A DNA stretch of 64,000 nucleotides from Natronospira bacteriovora (GTDB lineage: Bacteria > Pseudomonadota > Gammaproteobacteria > Natronospirales > Natronospiraceae), in NCBI RefSeq assembly GCF_030848495.1, contig NZ_JAVDDT010000002.1:62001-126000 (forward strand), written 5' to 3'. The notes under the pieces are model-generated. The model did no database searches and was not told the origin of the DNA. It worked only from the letters and a program-made list of their open reading frames with translations. How positions within the stretch are numbered: position 1 is the first letter of the stretch; each line of letters opens with the position of its first letter. The position numbers and the translations under genes are program-made. Of this stretch, positions 17,579 to 28,026 are shown piece by piece.

Positions 17579-18396
17579 TCATCGACAGTGTGGCAATGAC
17601 CGCGGTGGCCGGCCTGGGGGTGGCCCTGGGCATTATGTTCCTCATCTGGCTTGCCAGCCTCCTGCTTCGGGACGCCAGTCTGGTGGATCGCTTCTGGGGC
17701 TTCGGCTTCGTGCTGCTGGCCTGGTTCTGGTGGTGGAGTGGCAGTCGCGATGCCATCGCCCTGATTCCCGTCGTGCTGGTGTCCCTGTGGGGCCTGCGGC
17801 TGTCAACCTATCTCAGCTGGCGCAACTGGGGTCATGGCGAGGATTATCGCTATCGGGAAATGCGCGACAAGCACCGAGGCCATTTCTGGTGGGTCAGCCT
17901 GTTCACCGTGTTCGTGCTTCAGGGCGTGATCATGTGGGTGGTGGCCATGCCCCTCATGGTGATCGGCCATGCTGCTCCCGACATGAGCGGACCGTGGCCG
18001 CTCGTCTTCCTCATTGCCGTGATGCTCTGGGCCACCGGTTTCATCTTCGAATCCGTCGGCGACTGGCAACTGGCGCGCTTCAAGGCCGATCCGGCCAACC
18101 GGGGGCGGGTCATGGACCGTGGCCTCTGGCGCTATACCCGGCACCCCAATTACTTCGGTGACATCTGTGTCTGGTGGGCTTACTGGCTGATGAGTCTGCC
18201 CGCCGGCGGTTGGTGGACGATCTTCGGCCCGGCCCTGATGACGTTTGCCATCATCCGTTTCTCCGGGGTCATGCTGCTGGAGAAAGGGCTGAATGACAGA
18301 AAGCCGGAGTACGCCGACTATGTTCGCCGTACCAACGCTCTGATTCCGGGGCGGCCGAGAACTTCCATGTCTCGGAACGAGGGGGAAGAATCATGA
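17575..18396 (+). CDS. DUF1295 membrane protein (steroid-reductase / isoprenylcysteine methyltransferase fold)
   Basis: This is a 273-residue inner-membrane protein with at least six hydrophobic helices and the C-terminal signature RYTRHPNYFGDICVWWAYW typical of the DUF1295 family, which is related to NAD(P)H-dependent 5-alpha reductases and to ICMT methyltransferases. It overlaps both neighbours by four bases (ATGA at each end), so all three proteins are probably made together. A role in modifying an unsaturated lipid after the CFA-like enzyme is inference from context. Confidence 0.85.
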   Translation: MIIDSVAMTAVAGLGVALGIMFLIWLASLLLRDASLVDRFWGFGFVLLAWFWWWSGSRDAIALIPVVLVSLWGLRLSTYLSWRNWGHGEDYRYREMRDKHRGHFWWVSLFTVFVLQGVIMWVVAMPLMVIGHAAPDMSGPWPLVFLIAVMLWATGFIFESVGDWQLARFKADPANRGRVMDRGLWRYTRHPNYFGDICVWWAYWLMSLPAGGWWTIFGPALMTFAIIRFSGVMLLEKGLNDRKPEYADYVRRTNALIPGRPRTSMSRNEGEES

Positions 18397-18917
18397 GAGC
18401 CCTATTGTCGGCACTGGTGCTTTCGCTCCTGTTTCCCTTCAATCTTCATGCAGACGGAGTGGGGGAGCTGCCCGCCGAGATCCGTGAAAGCAGTGACTGG
18501 CAGGTGAAGGGAACGGCCCGTCTGCGGGCTTATCTCTTCCACGTCTACGACGGTGCCCTTTGGACCACCAACGGTGAATGGGGTTGGGATGAGCCATTCG
18601 TGCTGGATTTTCGCTATGCCAGGCGCCTGAACGGAGCTGACATTGCCGAGCGGGGCGCAAAGGAAATGCAGGCCCTCGGCCACTGTGAGGAGCTAAAGGA
18701 TTGCTGGCTGGAGGAGCAGAAGAAGGCCTTTCCCGATGTCGCCGACGGTGACCGCATTACCGGATGGTACCGGCCGGGTCAGCCAACCCGCTTTTATTTC
18801 AACGGCGAGTTTCACCACCAGGTGGACGATCCGGATTTCGCTCGCCCCTTCTTCGAAATCTGGATGAGCGAAGACACCAGTGAACCTGCCTTCCGGCGGC
18901 GTCTGCTGGGACTGTGA
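18393..18917 (+). CDS. Exported chalcone-isomerase-like protein
   Basis: The 174-residue product begins with a signal peptide (ALLSALVLSLLFPFNLHA), followed by a domain I assign to the bacterial chalcone-isomerase-like family (GTARLRAYLFHVYDGALW; then FVLDFRYARRLNGADIAERGAKEM). These proteins seldom act on flavonoids; binding of fatty acids is a common suggestion. It is the last gene of the three-gene operon. Its stop codon lies inside the left arm of palindromic repeat A2. Confidence 0.82.
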   Translation: MRALLSALVLSLLFPFNLHADGVGELPAEIRESSDWQVKGTARLRAYLFHVYDGALWTTNGEWGWDEPFVLDFRYARRLNGADIAERGAKEMQALGHCEELKDCWLEEQKKAFPDVADGDRITGWYRPGQPTRFYFNGEFHHQVDDPDFARPFFEIWMSEDTSEPAFRRRLLGL

Positions 18918-19071
18918 AAACCTGGAACCACCGAAAACGCCGAAGACACCGAAGGACCCATTGTGTGCCACGGGTGCCGCCCTTGCCCCGAGCCATTGAT
19001 ATTCTCTGAGGCCCACTATGATTGCATTTTACTGTCGGTGTCTTCGGCGTTTTCAGTGGTTCCAGGGTTTC
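18916..19071. repeat. Palindromic repeat A2 (CACCGAAGA units)
   Basis: The arms 18916-18952 and 19035-19071 are complementary over 37 bases with two mismatches (GGAACCACCGAAAACGCCGA...). The interior is 82 bases. The first base of the left arm is already in the stop codon region of the upstream gene. The unit order differs from A3, but each arm matches its own partner. Confidence 0.87.
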
Positions 19072-19116
19072 GCTCCAGCGCCCAGACTATCCCGTGCACC
19101 CTGATAGAATGTCCCC

Positions 19117-19497
19117 ATGAGTGAAGTCAGAATCGATAAGTGGTTGTGGGCGGCGCGCTTCTTCAAGACCCGGTCCATGGCGCAGCAGGCCGTGGCTGGT
19201 GGCAAGGTGCATGTGAACGGCCATCGGGTAAAGCCGGCTCATGGACTGAAGATCGGGGATGAGGTGCGTGTCACCAAAGGGCCGCAGCAGTTCGAGCTCG
19301 TCGTTCATGGCTTATCCGAGAAGCGCGGCCCGGCAAAGGTGGCCGAGACGCTTTACGAAGAGACCCTGGAGAGCCTCGAGCGGCGGGAGAAAGAATCCGA
19401 AATCCGCAAGATGGAACGCCTCGCTCGCCCCATTCCCGAGCGGCGCCCGGACAAGAAACAACGCCGGGTGTTGCGGCGCATGACCGGCAAGGATTGA
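19117..19497 (+). CDS. hslR: Ribosome-associated heat shock protein Hsp15 (S4 domain)
   Basis: Hsp15 binds 50S subunits that carry a blocked nascent tRNA and helps recycle them. The 126-residue protein has the S4 RNA-binding domain (VRIDKWLWAARFFKTRSMAQ, GGKVHVNGHRVKPAHGLKIG) and the charged, helical C-terminal tail typical of HslR. I do not see a sigma-32 promoter in front of it. It is followed by a NUDIX gene 40 bases downstream. Confidence 0.93.
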   Translation: MSEVRIDKWLWAARFFKTRSMAQQAVAGGKVHVNGHRVKPAHGLKIGDEVRVTKGPQQFELVVHGLSEKRGPAKVAETLYEETLESLERREKESEIRKMERLARPIPERRPDKKQRRVLRRMTGKD

Positions 19498-19537
19498 TCC
19501 TGTTATTCTCGAAGCGCACAGGCCGACAGGAGTCCCC

Positions 19538-19993
19538 ATGCCGAAACCCCAGACCCCCTTGTTGACGGTGGATGTGGTCATCGAGAAGCCGGATCGCAAT
19601 GACGGGCGGATCGTGCTCATCGAGCGGCACCATGAACCCCTGGGCTGGGCATTGCCCGGTGGTTTCGTGGACGTGGGTGAGACAGTGGAGCGGGCCGCCA
19701 TGCGTGAGGTCTGGGAAGAAACCGGCCTGGATGTCCGTCTGGTGGCTTTGCTCGGTGTCTACTCCGATCCCCGCCGGGATCCGCGCGGTCACAATGTCAG
19801 CATCACCTATGTCGGTCGTGCCGTGGGTACCCCCCGGGCCGGTGACGACGCTCGGGCCATCCAGCTGGCGGATCCCGCCAAGCCGCCCCCCCTGGCCTTC
19901 GACCACGGCCTCATCCTGCACGACTACCTGCGCTGGCGCGACAAGGGCGAATGCGCCCCCGTCCGGCCCCTGCCCGTGCCGGACAAGCCCTGA
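19538..19993 (+). CDS. NUDIX hydrolase
   Basis: This 151-residue hydrolase cleaves a nucleoside diphosphate linked to some group. The Nudix box is complete (GGFVDVGETVERAAMREVWE, then ETGL), with all Mg2+ ligands. The strand LLGVYSDPRRDPRGHNVSIT resembles ADP-ribose or nicotinamide-nucleotide pyrophosphatases, but the substrate cannot be fixed. Start: ATG with CAGGAG upstream. The stop codon lies at the start of palindromic repeat A3. Confidence 0.88.
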   Translation: MPKPQTPLLTVDVVIEKPDRNDGRIVLIERHHEPLGWALPGGFVDVGETVERAAMREVWEETGLDVRLVALLGVYSDPRRDPRGHNVSITYVGRAVGTPRAGDDARAIQLADPAKPPPLAFDHGLILHDYLRWRDKGECAPVRPLPVPDKP

Positions 19994-20182
19994 AAACCTT
20001 GTAACCACCGAAGACGCCGAAAACACCGAAGAAGACCCGAAAGATCAAGCACGTAGACAAAGTAAAGCGGCAGTGCTCAAGTGCTTGAACCCTCCATACA
20101 TCCGGTGTTCTCTGTAGTTGACGGTTTTTCGCCCTTGAATTTCTTCGGTGTTTTCGGCGTCTTCGGTGGTTACAAGGTTTTC
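19992..20182. repeat. Palindromic repeat A3 (CACCGAAGA units), perfect 42-bp arms
   Basis: The arms 19992-20033 and 20141-20182 are perfect complements over 42 bases. Compared with A1 and A2 the arm has TTGTAACC in place of CTGGAACC, and the facing arm has GGTTACAAG in place of GGTTCCAG, so the changes are compensatory. The 107-base interior has no gene. Confidence 0.92.
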
Positions 20183-20298
20183 GCGGCTAGCCCGGCGCCG
20201 GGAAATCGTGGTCGGATTTCGGTATAATGGACGTTTTTTCGCCCCCGGCCATGCGCTCGGGGGCGGCTTCGTATTGTCAAAACTCCAAGGAGCACTCC

Positions 20299-21543
<1,245 letters not shown>

Positions 21544-21571
21544 TTGGCGTCGGTTTCGAGTCTGTCACAGG

Positions 21572-21606
21572 AAGCCGCCTTCCCTCCGGGGAGGGCGGCT
21601 TTTTTG
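21572..21606 (+). terminator. Rho-independent terminator after icd
   Basis: AGCCGCC...GGCGGCT with an inner CCCT/AGGG stem runs into TTTTTT. The rest of the spacer up to putA (21607-21918) shows no gene, repeat or clear promoter. Confidence 0.85.
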
Positions 21607-21918
21607 AGCGCGAATGAATTGATTTGAGCTGCCTTGGTGCTGATGCGGATTTGAGACGCCGCTCTCTCGCTCGTGTCGCCAAACGCGGTGCAAGCAGAAA
21701 ACCGCTGCAGGAACAAACCCCTGCGTGTCGAATTCCAACAACTGTCGACAGCGGCACGGGCTGTCAGCGGACGCGCATTCCGCTAGAATGGGGGTTTGAC
21801 CGTTGTCCGGACGATTCGACGCGGCGTGTCGTGCGGAGAGCGGTTTCAATCAGTCTGTCCCGGCATCGGGCTTGTCGGGTTTATCTCAATTAATTCAACA
21901 CCTTGCGGGAGTCTTATC

Positions 21919-24900
21919 GTGGCACTACCCGAACGCAGCCAGCCGGCAACCACCCCCTTCGTTTTCGAACGCGGCCGTCCCGCCGTGGACGATTTGCGGG
22001 CGGAGATGAACAAGCTGTACCTGGCCGACGAGGCCGAGTGCATGGAGCGTCTGCTGCCCTTGGCGAAGCTGGATGACGCCACCCGCCGACGCATCGTGGC
22101 CAAGGCGGAATCCCTGGTGGAAGTGGTGCGCAAGAAGGGTGGCAAGAAGGGCGGAATTTCCGCCTTCATGCAGCAGTACGATCTGTCCTCCCAGGAGGGC
22201 GTGGTACTGATGTGCCTGTCCGAGGCCCTGATTCGTGTGCCGGACTCCATCACCGCCGACAAACTCATTCAGGACAAGATCGCCTCCGGCGACTGGCGTT
22301 CCCATCTGGGGGAAAGTGATTCCCTCTTCGTCAATGCCTCCACCTGGGGCCTGATGCTTACCGGTGGCGTCGTCAAGGTGGACAAGCGTATCCGCAAGGA
22401 CGTTTCCGGCTTCATGGGCCGTCTGACTGCCCGTCTGGGCGAGCCCATGATTCGCGCCGCCATGCGCCAGACCATGAAGATCCTGGGTTTCGAGTTTGTC
22501 ATGGGCCGCACCATCGAAGAGGCCCTCAAGCGGGCTCGCGGCAAGGAACATCGCAGCTACCGTCACAGCTTCGACATGCTGGGCGAAGCGGCCCTGACCT
22601 GGGCCGATGCGGATCGCTACTTCGAGGCCTATGCCGATGCCATCGACAAGACTGGCCAGGCGGTGGGCAAGGATGAAACCATCTGGCAGGCCCACAGCAT
22701 CTCGGTCAAGCTCTCCGCCCTGCATCCGCGTTACGAATATGCCAACCGCGAAGCGGTGCTGGCCGAGCTCACCCCCCGTCTGCTGCGCCTGGCCGAACGC
22801 GCCCGGGACGCCGGCATTCAGTTGACGGTGGACGCCGAGGAGGCCGACCGCCTGGATCTGTCCCTGGAAGTCATCGAAGGCGTGTATCGTTCGCCCTCCC
22901 TGGAAGGCTGGGAAGGTTTTGGCCTGGCCATTCAGGCCTATCAGAAGCGCTGCATTCGCCTGATCGACTGGCTCAAGGCCCTGACCACCGACGTGGGTCG
23001 GCGCATGCCGGTGCGCCTGGTCAAGGGCGCCTATTGGGACAATGAAATCAAATGGGCGCAGATGGAAGGTGAGCACGGCTACCCGGTGTTCACCCGCAAG
23101 ATCAACACCGACGTGTCCTATCTGGCCTGCGCGAAGAAACTGCTGCAGGAGTGCGACCTGATCTATCCCCAGTTCGCTACCCACAATGCCCATACCCTGG
23201 CCAGCATTCTGGAAATGGCCAATGGCAGCACGGATTATGAATTCCAGCGTCTGCATGGCATGGGCGAAGAGCTCTACGGCGAAGTCATGAGCGAGAACGC
23301 GGGCATTTCCTGCCGCGTCTATGCCCCGGTGGGCCGGCACAAGGAGCTGCTGCCCTATCTGGTGCGTCGTCTGCTGGAGAATGGTGCCAACACCTCCTTC
23401 GTCAATCACATCATGGATCCCAAGGTGCCGGTCAGCCAGATCACCCGTGATCCGGTGGCCGAAGTAGAGAAGCTGACCCAGTTCTCGCACCCGAAGATTG
23501 CCCTGCCCAAGGACATGTATCGCGCCTTTGGCCAGGAGCGGGAAAACTCCGCCGGCGTGAACCTGACCGACCCGGACGAACTGACGCCCCTGGCCGAGTC
23601 CATGGACAAGGCCATGCAGCAGCACTGGGAGGCCCGGGCCATCATCGGTGGCAAGATTCATGGCGGTGGCAAGGAAGTGCGTGCCACGGATCCCACCGAT
23701 AATCGGCGTTCCCCGGGTGTGTATTACGAGCCGGAAGAAGACGCCATTCGCGAGGCCATTGATATTGCCCATCGCGCCCAGCCGGCCTGGGACGCCACCC
23801 CGGCCACGGAGCGTGCGGCCATCCTGCGCAAGGCGGCGGACCTGTACGAAGAGCACATGGGCGAGCTGATGGCCCTGTGTACCCGTGAAGCGGGCAAGAC
23901 CATCCCTGACGGGGTGGCGGAAGTGCGCGAAGCGGTGGATTTCCTGCGCTATTACGCCAACCAGTGTGAAGAGAAGTTCGGCGCTGAAATGCCCCTGCCG
24001 GGGCCCACCGGCGAAAAGAATACCCTGCGCCTGACGGGCAAGGGCGTGTTCGTCTGCATCAGCCCCTGGAACTTCCCCCTGGCCATCTTCACCGGCCAGG
24101 TCACGGCGGCCCTGGCGGCCGGTAATGCCGTCTTGGCCAAGCCGGCCGAGCAGACCTCGCTGATCGGTTCTCTGGCGGTCAAGCTCCTGCACAAGGCCGG
24201 CATCCCCGGTGATGTGCTGCATTTCCTGCCCTGTCGCGGCAGCACCATCGGCAAGATCGTGACGCCGGATGAACGCATCAGCGGTGTCGCCTTCACCGGC
24301 TCCACCGAGACCGCCCAGCTGGTCAACCGCACCCTGGCCGATCGCAAGGGCGTGATCCCCACCCTGATTGCCGAGACCGGCGGCCAGAACGCCATGATCG
24401 TGGACAGCTCGGCCCTGCCGGAACAGGTGGCCGACGACGTGGTGCAGTCGGCCTTTCACAGTGCCGGTCAGCGCTGTTCCGCCCTGCGCGTGCTGTTCCT
24501 GCAGGAGGAAATCGCGCCGCGGGTTCTGGATATCCTCAGTGGTTACATGGACACCCTCAAGCTGGGTGATCCGGGCCTGCTGAGTACCGACATCGGCCCG
24601 GTGATTGACGAAAAAGCGCTCAAGGGTCTGAAAGAACACGTGGAGTGGATCAAGACCAAGGGCAAGCTGATCAAGGAAGCCCCCCTGGGGCCGGAGTGCG
24701 CTCACGGCACCTTCCTGGCACCGGTGGCCATCGAGATTGATGACATTGGCGTGCTGGAGCGGGAACAGTTCGGCCCGGTGCTGCATGTGGTGCGTTACAA
24801 GGCCAAGGATCTGGACAAGGTCATCGAGGCGGTGAACAACACCGGTTACGGCCTGACCCTGGGCATTCACACCCGCATTGACAGCGAGGCCGATTACATT

Positions 24901-25116
24901 CAGCGTCGCATCCGGGTGGGCAATGCCTATGTGAACCGCAACATGGTGGGCGCCGTGGTGGGCGTACAGCCCTTTGGTGGCCAGGGCCTCTCCGGCACCG
25001 GCCCCAAGGCCGGCGGCCCCCACTACATGCTGCGTTTTGCCAATGAGCGTACCCTGACCATCAACACCGCCGCCGTCGGCGGCAACGCCAGCCTGCTGGC
25101 CTTGTCGGACGACTAA
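21919..25116 (+). CDS. putA: Bifunctional proline dehydrogenase / L-glutamate-gamma-semialdehyde dehydrogenase
   Basis: PutA oxidises proline to glutamate in two steps with channelling between domains. The 1065-residue protein has the PRODH barrel (SVKLSALHPRYE, RLVKGAYWDNEIKWAQ, ATHNAHTLASI) and the aldehyde dehydrogenase domain (ISPWNFPLAIFTGQ, GAGQ-like SAGQRCSALRVLFL with the catalytic cysteine, EQFGPVLHVV). The N-terminal ribbon-helix-helix DNA-binding domain of enterobacterial PutA is absent, so it should not repress itself. GTG at 21919 is preferred, with GCGGGAG about eight bases upstream. Confidence 0.96.
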   Translation: MALPERSQPATTPFVFERGRPAVDDLRAEMNKLYLADEAECMERLLPLAKLDDATRRRIVAKAESLVEVVRKKGGKKGGISAFMQQYDLSSQEGVVLMCLSEALIRVPDSITADKLIQDKIASGDWRSHLGESDSLFVNASTWGLMLTGGVVKVDKRIRKDVSGFMGRLTARLGEPMIRAAMRQTMKILGFEFVMGRTIEEALKRARGKEHRSYRHSFDMLGEAALTWADADRYFEAYADAIDKTGQAVGKDETIWQAHSISVKLSALHPRYEYANREAVLAELTPRLLRLAERARDAGIQLTVDAEEADRLDLSLEVIEGVYRSPSLEGWEGFGLAIQAYQKRCIRLIDWLKALTTDVGRRMPVRLVKGAYWDNEIKWAQMEGEHGYPVFTRKINTDVSYLACAKKLLQECDLIYPQFATHNAHTLASILEMANGSTDYEFQRLHGMGEELYGEVMSENAGISCRVYAPVGRHKELLPYLVRRLLENGANTSFVNHIMDPKVPVSQITRDPVAEVEKLTQFSHPKIALPKDMYRAFGQERENSAGVNLTDPDELTPLAESMDKAMQQHWEARAIIGGKIHGGGKEVRATDPTDNRRSPGVYYEPEEDAIREAIDIAHRAQPAWDATPATERAAILRKAADLYEEHMGELMALCTREAGKTIPDGVAEVREAVDFLRYYANQCEEKFGAEMPLPGPTGEKNTLRLTGKGVFVCISPWNFPLAIFTGQVTAALAAGNAVLAKPAEQTSLIGSLAVKLLHKAGIPGDVLHFLPCRGSTIGKIVTPDERISGVAFTGSTETAQLVNRTLADRKGVIPTLIAETGGQNAMIVDSSALPEQVADDVVQSAFHSAGQRCSALRVLFLQEEIAPRVLDILSGYMDTLKLGDPGLLSTDIGPVIDEKALKGLKEHVEWIKTKGKLIKEAPLGPECAHGTFLAPVAIEIDDIGVLEREQFGPVLHVVRYKAKDLDKVIEAVNNTGYGLTLGIHTRIDSEADYIQRRIRVGNAYVNRNMVGAVVGVQPFGGQGLSGTGPKAGGPHYMLRFANERTLTINTAAVGGNASLLALSDD

Positions 25117-25121
25117 GGCAC

Positions 25122-25293
25122 GTGAACAGTGAACAGATGAAAGTGAACAGTGGGCCGTGCTCTCGAAAATGCTATACCGATTCAGCGGGATTTCTGCACG
25201 CTCTTGGTTCCGGTTGGTAACGGCCATTCAGAAAACAGTGGGCAGTTGAGTGGGCAGGGCCCGCTGTTCACTGGGAACTGTTCACTTTCATCT
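25122..25293. repeat. Inverted repeat with GTGAACAGT units (family D)
   Basis: The segment 25135-25151 (AGATGAAAGTGAACAGT) is an exact complement of 25277-25293. Additional GTGAACAGT-like units lie beside each arm (25122-25131; 25264-25271). The repeat fills most of the 196-base putA-sda spacer and ends 19 bases before the sda start codon. Confidence 0.75.
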
Positions 25294-25312
25294 CAAAAAC
25301 GGAGTTTTCATC

Positions 25313-26683
25313 GTGGCAGTCAGCGTCTTTGACATGTTCAAGATCGGGATCGGGCCGTCCAGCTCCCATACCGTGGGACCCATGCGGGCGGCTCTGGCTT
25401 TTTGTGAGGACATGGTGGAGAAGGGCGTGCTGGAGGATGCCAGCGATGTGGTGGTCAAGCTATACGGTTCCCTGGCCCTGACCGGTGTGGGCCACGGCAC
25501 GGACAAGGCCGTGATCCTGGGTCTGCTGGGCGAGACGCCGAGGGAGGTAAATCCGGACGCCATCGAGGGCATGCTGGATCAGGTCAAGGGCGACCGGCGT
25601 ATTGCTCTGATGGGCCGGCATGAAATCGATTTCGATCCGGCGGTGAAGATTGAATTCCACAACGATGAACGCCTGCCTCGTCATTCCAACGGCATGGGCA
25701 TGGTGGCCTTCGACGCGAATGGTCAGTTGCTCCACGAAGAGATCTTCTACTCCATTGGCGGTGGTTTCATCGTGCGTGAGCATGAGGATGACGGCGATGG
25801 GGATGCCGATGAAAGTTCCCGCATCCCCCATCCTTTCAGTACCGCGGAAGACCTGCTGGGCGAATGCCGTCGGCATAAGGTTTCCATCTGGCAGCTGATG
25901 CTGGAGAACGAGAAGACCTGGCGTGAAGAAGCCACGGTTTGCGAAGAGCTTCTGGCGATCTGGCAGGTAATGCAGGAATGCACCCAGCGCGGGTTCCGGG
26001 TGGAAGGCAATCTGCCCGGGGGGCTGGAAGTACGACGCCGTGCGCCCAGGCTCTATCGTGAACTGCAGGAACAGAATGCCGATGAGCATCTGGACCTGCT
26101 TGACTGGGTCAACGTCTTCGCCCTGGCCGTGAACGAAGAGAATGCAGCGGGCGGCCAGGTGGTCACTGCACCCACCAATGGTGCTGCCGGCATCATTCCG
26201 GCCGTGCTGCATTATTACAATCGTTTTGTTGACGATGCCTCGGAGGAGGGTGTGATCCGCTTCCTGCTGACGGCCGGTGCCATCGGCATTCTCTACAAGA
26301 AGAACGCCGGCATATCCGGGGCGGAAATGGGCTGTCAGGGCGAGGTCGGCGTGGCCTGTTCCATGGCTGCGGCAGGTCTTACCGAAGCCATCGGCGGCAG
26401 TCTCGAACAAGTGGAGAATGCAGCCGAGATCGGCATGGAACACAACCTGGGACTGACCTGTGATCCGGTGGGCGGACTGGTGCAGATTCCCTGCATCGAG
26501 CGCAATGCCATGGGCGCACTCAAGGCCATCAACGCCTCGCGCATGGCCATGCGCGGCGATGGGCAGCACAAGGTCTCCCTGGATCAGGTCATCCGCACCA
26601 TGCGCCAGACCGGCGAAGACATGAAGTCCATTTACAAGGAAACCTCCCTGGGCGGGCTGGCTGTCAATGTTCCGGAATGTTGA
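25313..26683 (+). CDS. sdaA: L-serine ammonia-lyase (iron-sulfur L-serine dehydratase)
   Basis: This enzyme deaminates L-serine to pyruvate using a [4Fe-4S] cluster. The 456-residue single-chain form joins the beta domain ([20 protein letters not shown] at the start) and the alpha domain ([54 protein letters not shown]), with the conserved cluster cysteines in these motifs. GTG at 25313 has CGGAG eight bases upstream. With putA, kbl and tdh it indicates amino-acid catabolism. The next gene overlaps its end. Confidence 0.96.
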   Translation: MAVSVFDMFKIGIGPSSSHTVGPMRAALAFCEDMVEKGVLEDASDVVVKLYGSLALTGVGHGTDKAVILGLLGETPREVNPDAIEGMLDQVKGDRRIALMGRHEIDFDPAVKIEFHNDERLPRHSNGMGMVAFDANGQLLHEEIFYSIGGGFIVREHEDDGDGDADESSRIPHPFSTAEDLLGECRRHKVSIWQLMLENEKTWREEATVCEELLAIWQVMQECTQRGFRVEGNLPGGLEVRRRAPRLYRELQEQNADEHLDLLDWVNVFALAVNEENAAGGQVVTAPTNGAAGIIPAVLHYYNRFVDDASEEGVIRFLLTAGAIGILYKKNAGISGAEMGCQGEVGVACSMAAAGLTEAIGGSLEQVENAAEIGMEHNLGLTCDPVGGLVQIPCIERNAMGALKAINASRMAMRGDGQHKVSLDQVIRTMRQTGEDMKSIYKETSLGGLAVNVPEC

Positions 26684-27860
26684 CCTCCGCCTGACAGGCC
26701 TGCTTCCACTTTTCTTCCTGCTTCTGGGCTGCGGCCATACCGCCCAGCCGGACCAGGTGCCCACTCGGGGCCAGCTGTCCGACCAGGACATCATGGTGCC
26801 GCTGGACAGGGAGATCGCCCGCTACTACGTGGAGGATTATCCGGCGGAGCATCCGGAGGGCTGGCACGAGCGTTTGCAGTCCTATGACGAGATCATTGGC
26901 AGCGGGCGCATGGATCAGCGCTTCCTGGCCGATGTGGCCGAGCGATATGATTCAGTGGACCTGGCCGCCCTGATGTTCATGCGCCATGTTTTCGAGGATC
27001 AGACCAACCGTGAATGGCAGGCCTGTCTCGGCCGGGTTTCCCGTGATCTGCGACTGGGCGACCGCAACAACCTGCCATCCCTGGAGCCGGATGCGAACGA
27101 CTGGAAAGTGGTCTTCATGCCCGGTTGGCTCTACAAGGATCACGCCCACACGGAAGCGGATTTTTCTCGTACTCGCCGGGCGCTGGATTCCATTGGCTTT
27201 CCCTACCGTTTTGTCGAAACACCGCAGGATGGCACGGTGGAAGAGAATGCGCAGGTGCTGGCTGACGTTCTGCGCGAGTATGACGGCCGGGCCCAACAGC
27301 TGATTCTCGTCAGTGCCAGCAAGTCGGCGGCCGAGGTGCATTGGGCCCTGGGGCATTTGCTTGAGCCGGAAGAAACGGAAGCGGTTGCGGCCTGGATCAA
27401 TGCCGGAGGGGTGATCGGCGGCACGCCGCTGGCGGATCATTGGTCCCGCTTTCCTCGAAACCTCTTTGCCCGTTCCGTTTTCCTCTGGAAAGGCTGGTCC
27501 TTCGCCAGCCTGAAGTCATTGAGAACGGAAGACAGTCAGGCCCGTCTTGAACAGGCCCGTCTGCCCGACCACGTCCTGGTGGTGAATTACGTCGCCGTGC
27601 CCATGGGTTATCAGGTCTCCCAGGCCGCCCGCAATCGTTACCAGCTTCTGAGTCGGCAAGGGCCCAGTGACGGTCTCGCCCCCCTCTGGCACAGCAAGAT
27701 GCCCGGCGGTGTGACCCTGGTCGAGTTGGGTGCCGACCATTATTTCCTGACCGTGGACATCAGTAACCGAACATTGGCGCTGACGGAGATGGTCCTGGCC
27801 TGGCTGGCGTCCGGTCAATGCCCGGATGCCCCGGCGAACGCTTCCGACTTCGTGGTGTAG
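26667..27860 (+). CDS. Uncharacterised lipoprotein, possible alpha/beta-hydrolase fold
   Basis: The 397-residue product has a lipoprotein signal ([12 protein letters not shown]) and is predicted to sit in the periplasm or outer membrane. I do not recognise a named family. A central strand-turn [17 protein letters not shown] resembles a nucleophile elbow without a canonical GxSxG, and VVFMPGWLY followed by a late GADHYF could be the matching elements of an alpha/beta hydrolase. The gene starts 17 bases inside sdaA in another frame, so it depends on that transcript. Confidence 0.7.
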   Translation: MFRNVDLRLTGLLPLFFLLLGCGHTAQPDQVPTRGQLSDQDIMVPLDREIARYYVEDYPAEHPEGWHERLQSYDEIIGSGRMDQRFLADVAERYDSVDLAALMFMRHVFEDQTNREWQACLGRVSRDLRLGDRNNLPSLEPDANDWKVVFMPGWLYKDHAHTEADFSRTRRALDSIGFPYRFVETPQDGTVEENAQVLADVLREYDGRAQQLILVSASKSAAEVHWALGHLLEPEETEAVAAWINAGGVIGGTPLADHWSRFPRNLFARSVFLWKGWSFASLKSLRTEDSQARLEQARLPDHVLVVNYVAVPMGYQVSQAARNRYQLLSRQGPSDGLAPLWHSKMPGGVTLVELGADHYFLTVDISNRTLALTEMVLAWLASGQCPDAPANASDFVV

Positions 27861-28026
27861 GATCCGGCACCACGCGCCCGGATCAAGGGCTGGCCGGAGC
27901 CTCGCGGGAGGACGAATCCCGTCGGCGTTGAGCGCGAACGGATTAATCGGAGGTTCCGTGAGCTGAAATCTCCGGGAAATGCTTTAGACTGAGTGATATG
28001 GAGCCCATGAATCGCCAGTCTGGAGA

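Noticed and set aside
21925-25227. An open frame of about 1100 codons on the minus strand opposite putA
   Set aside because: It runs through the whole of putA in the antisense direction and its translation shows no family motif, only mirrored composition. Long antisense frames are normal opposite GC-rich genes with strong third-position bias.
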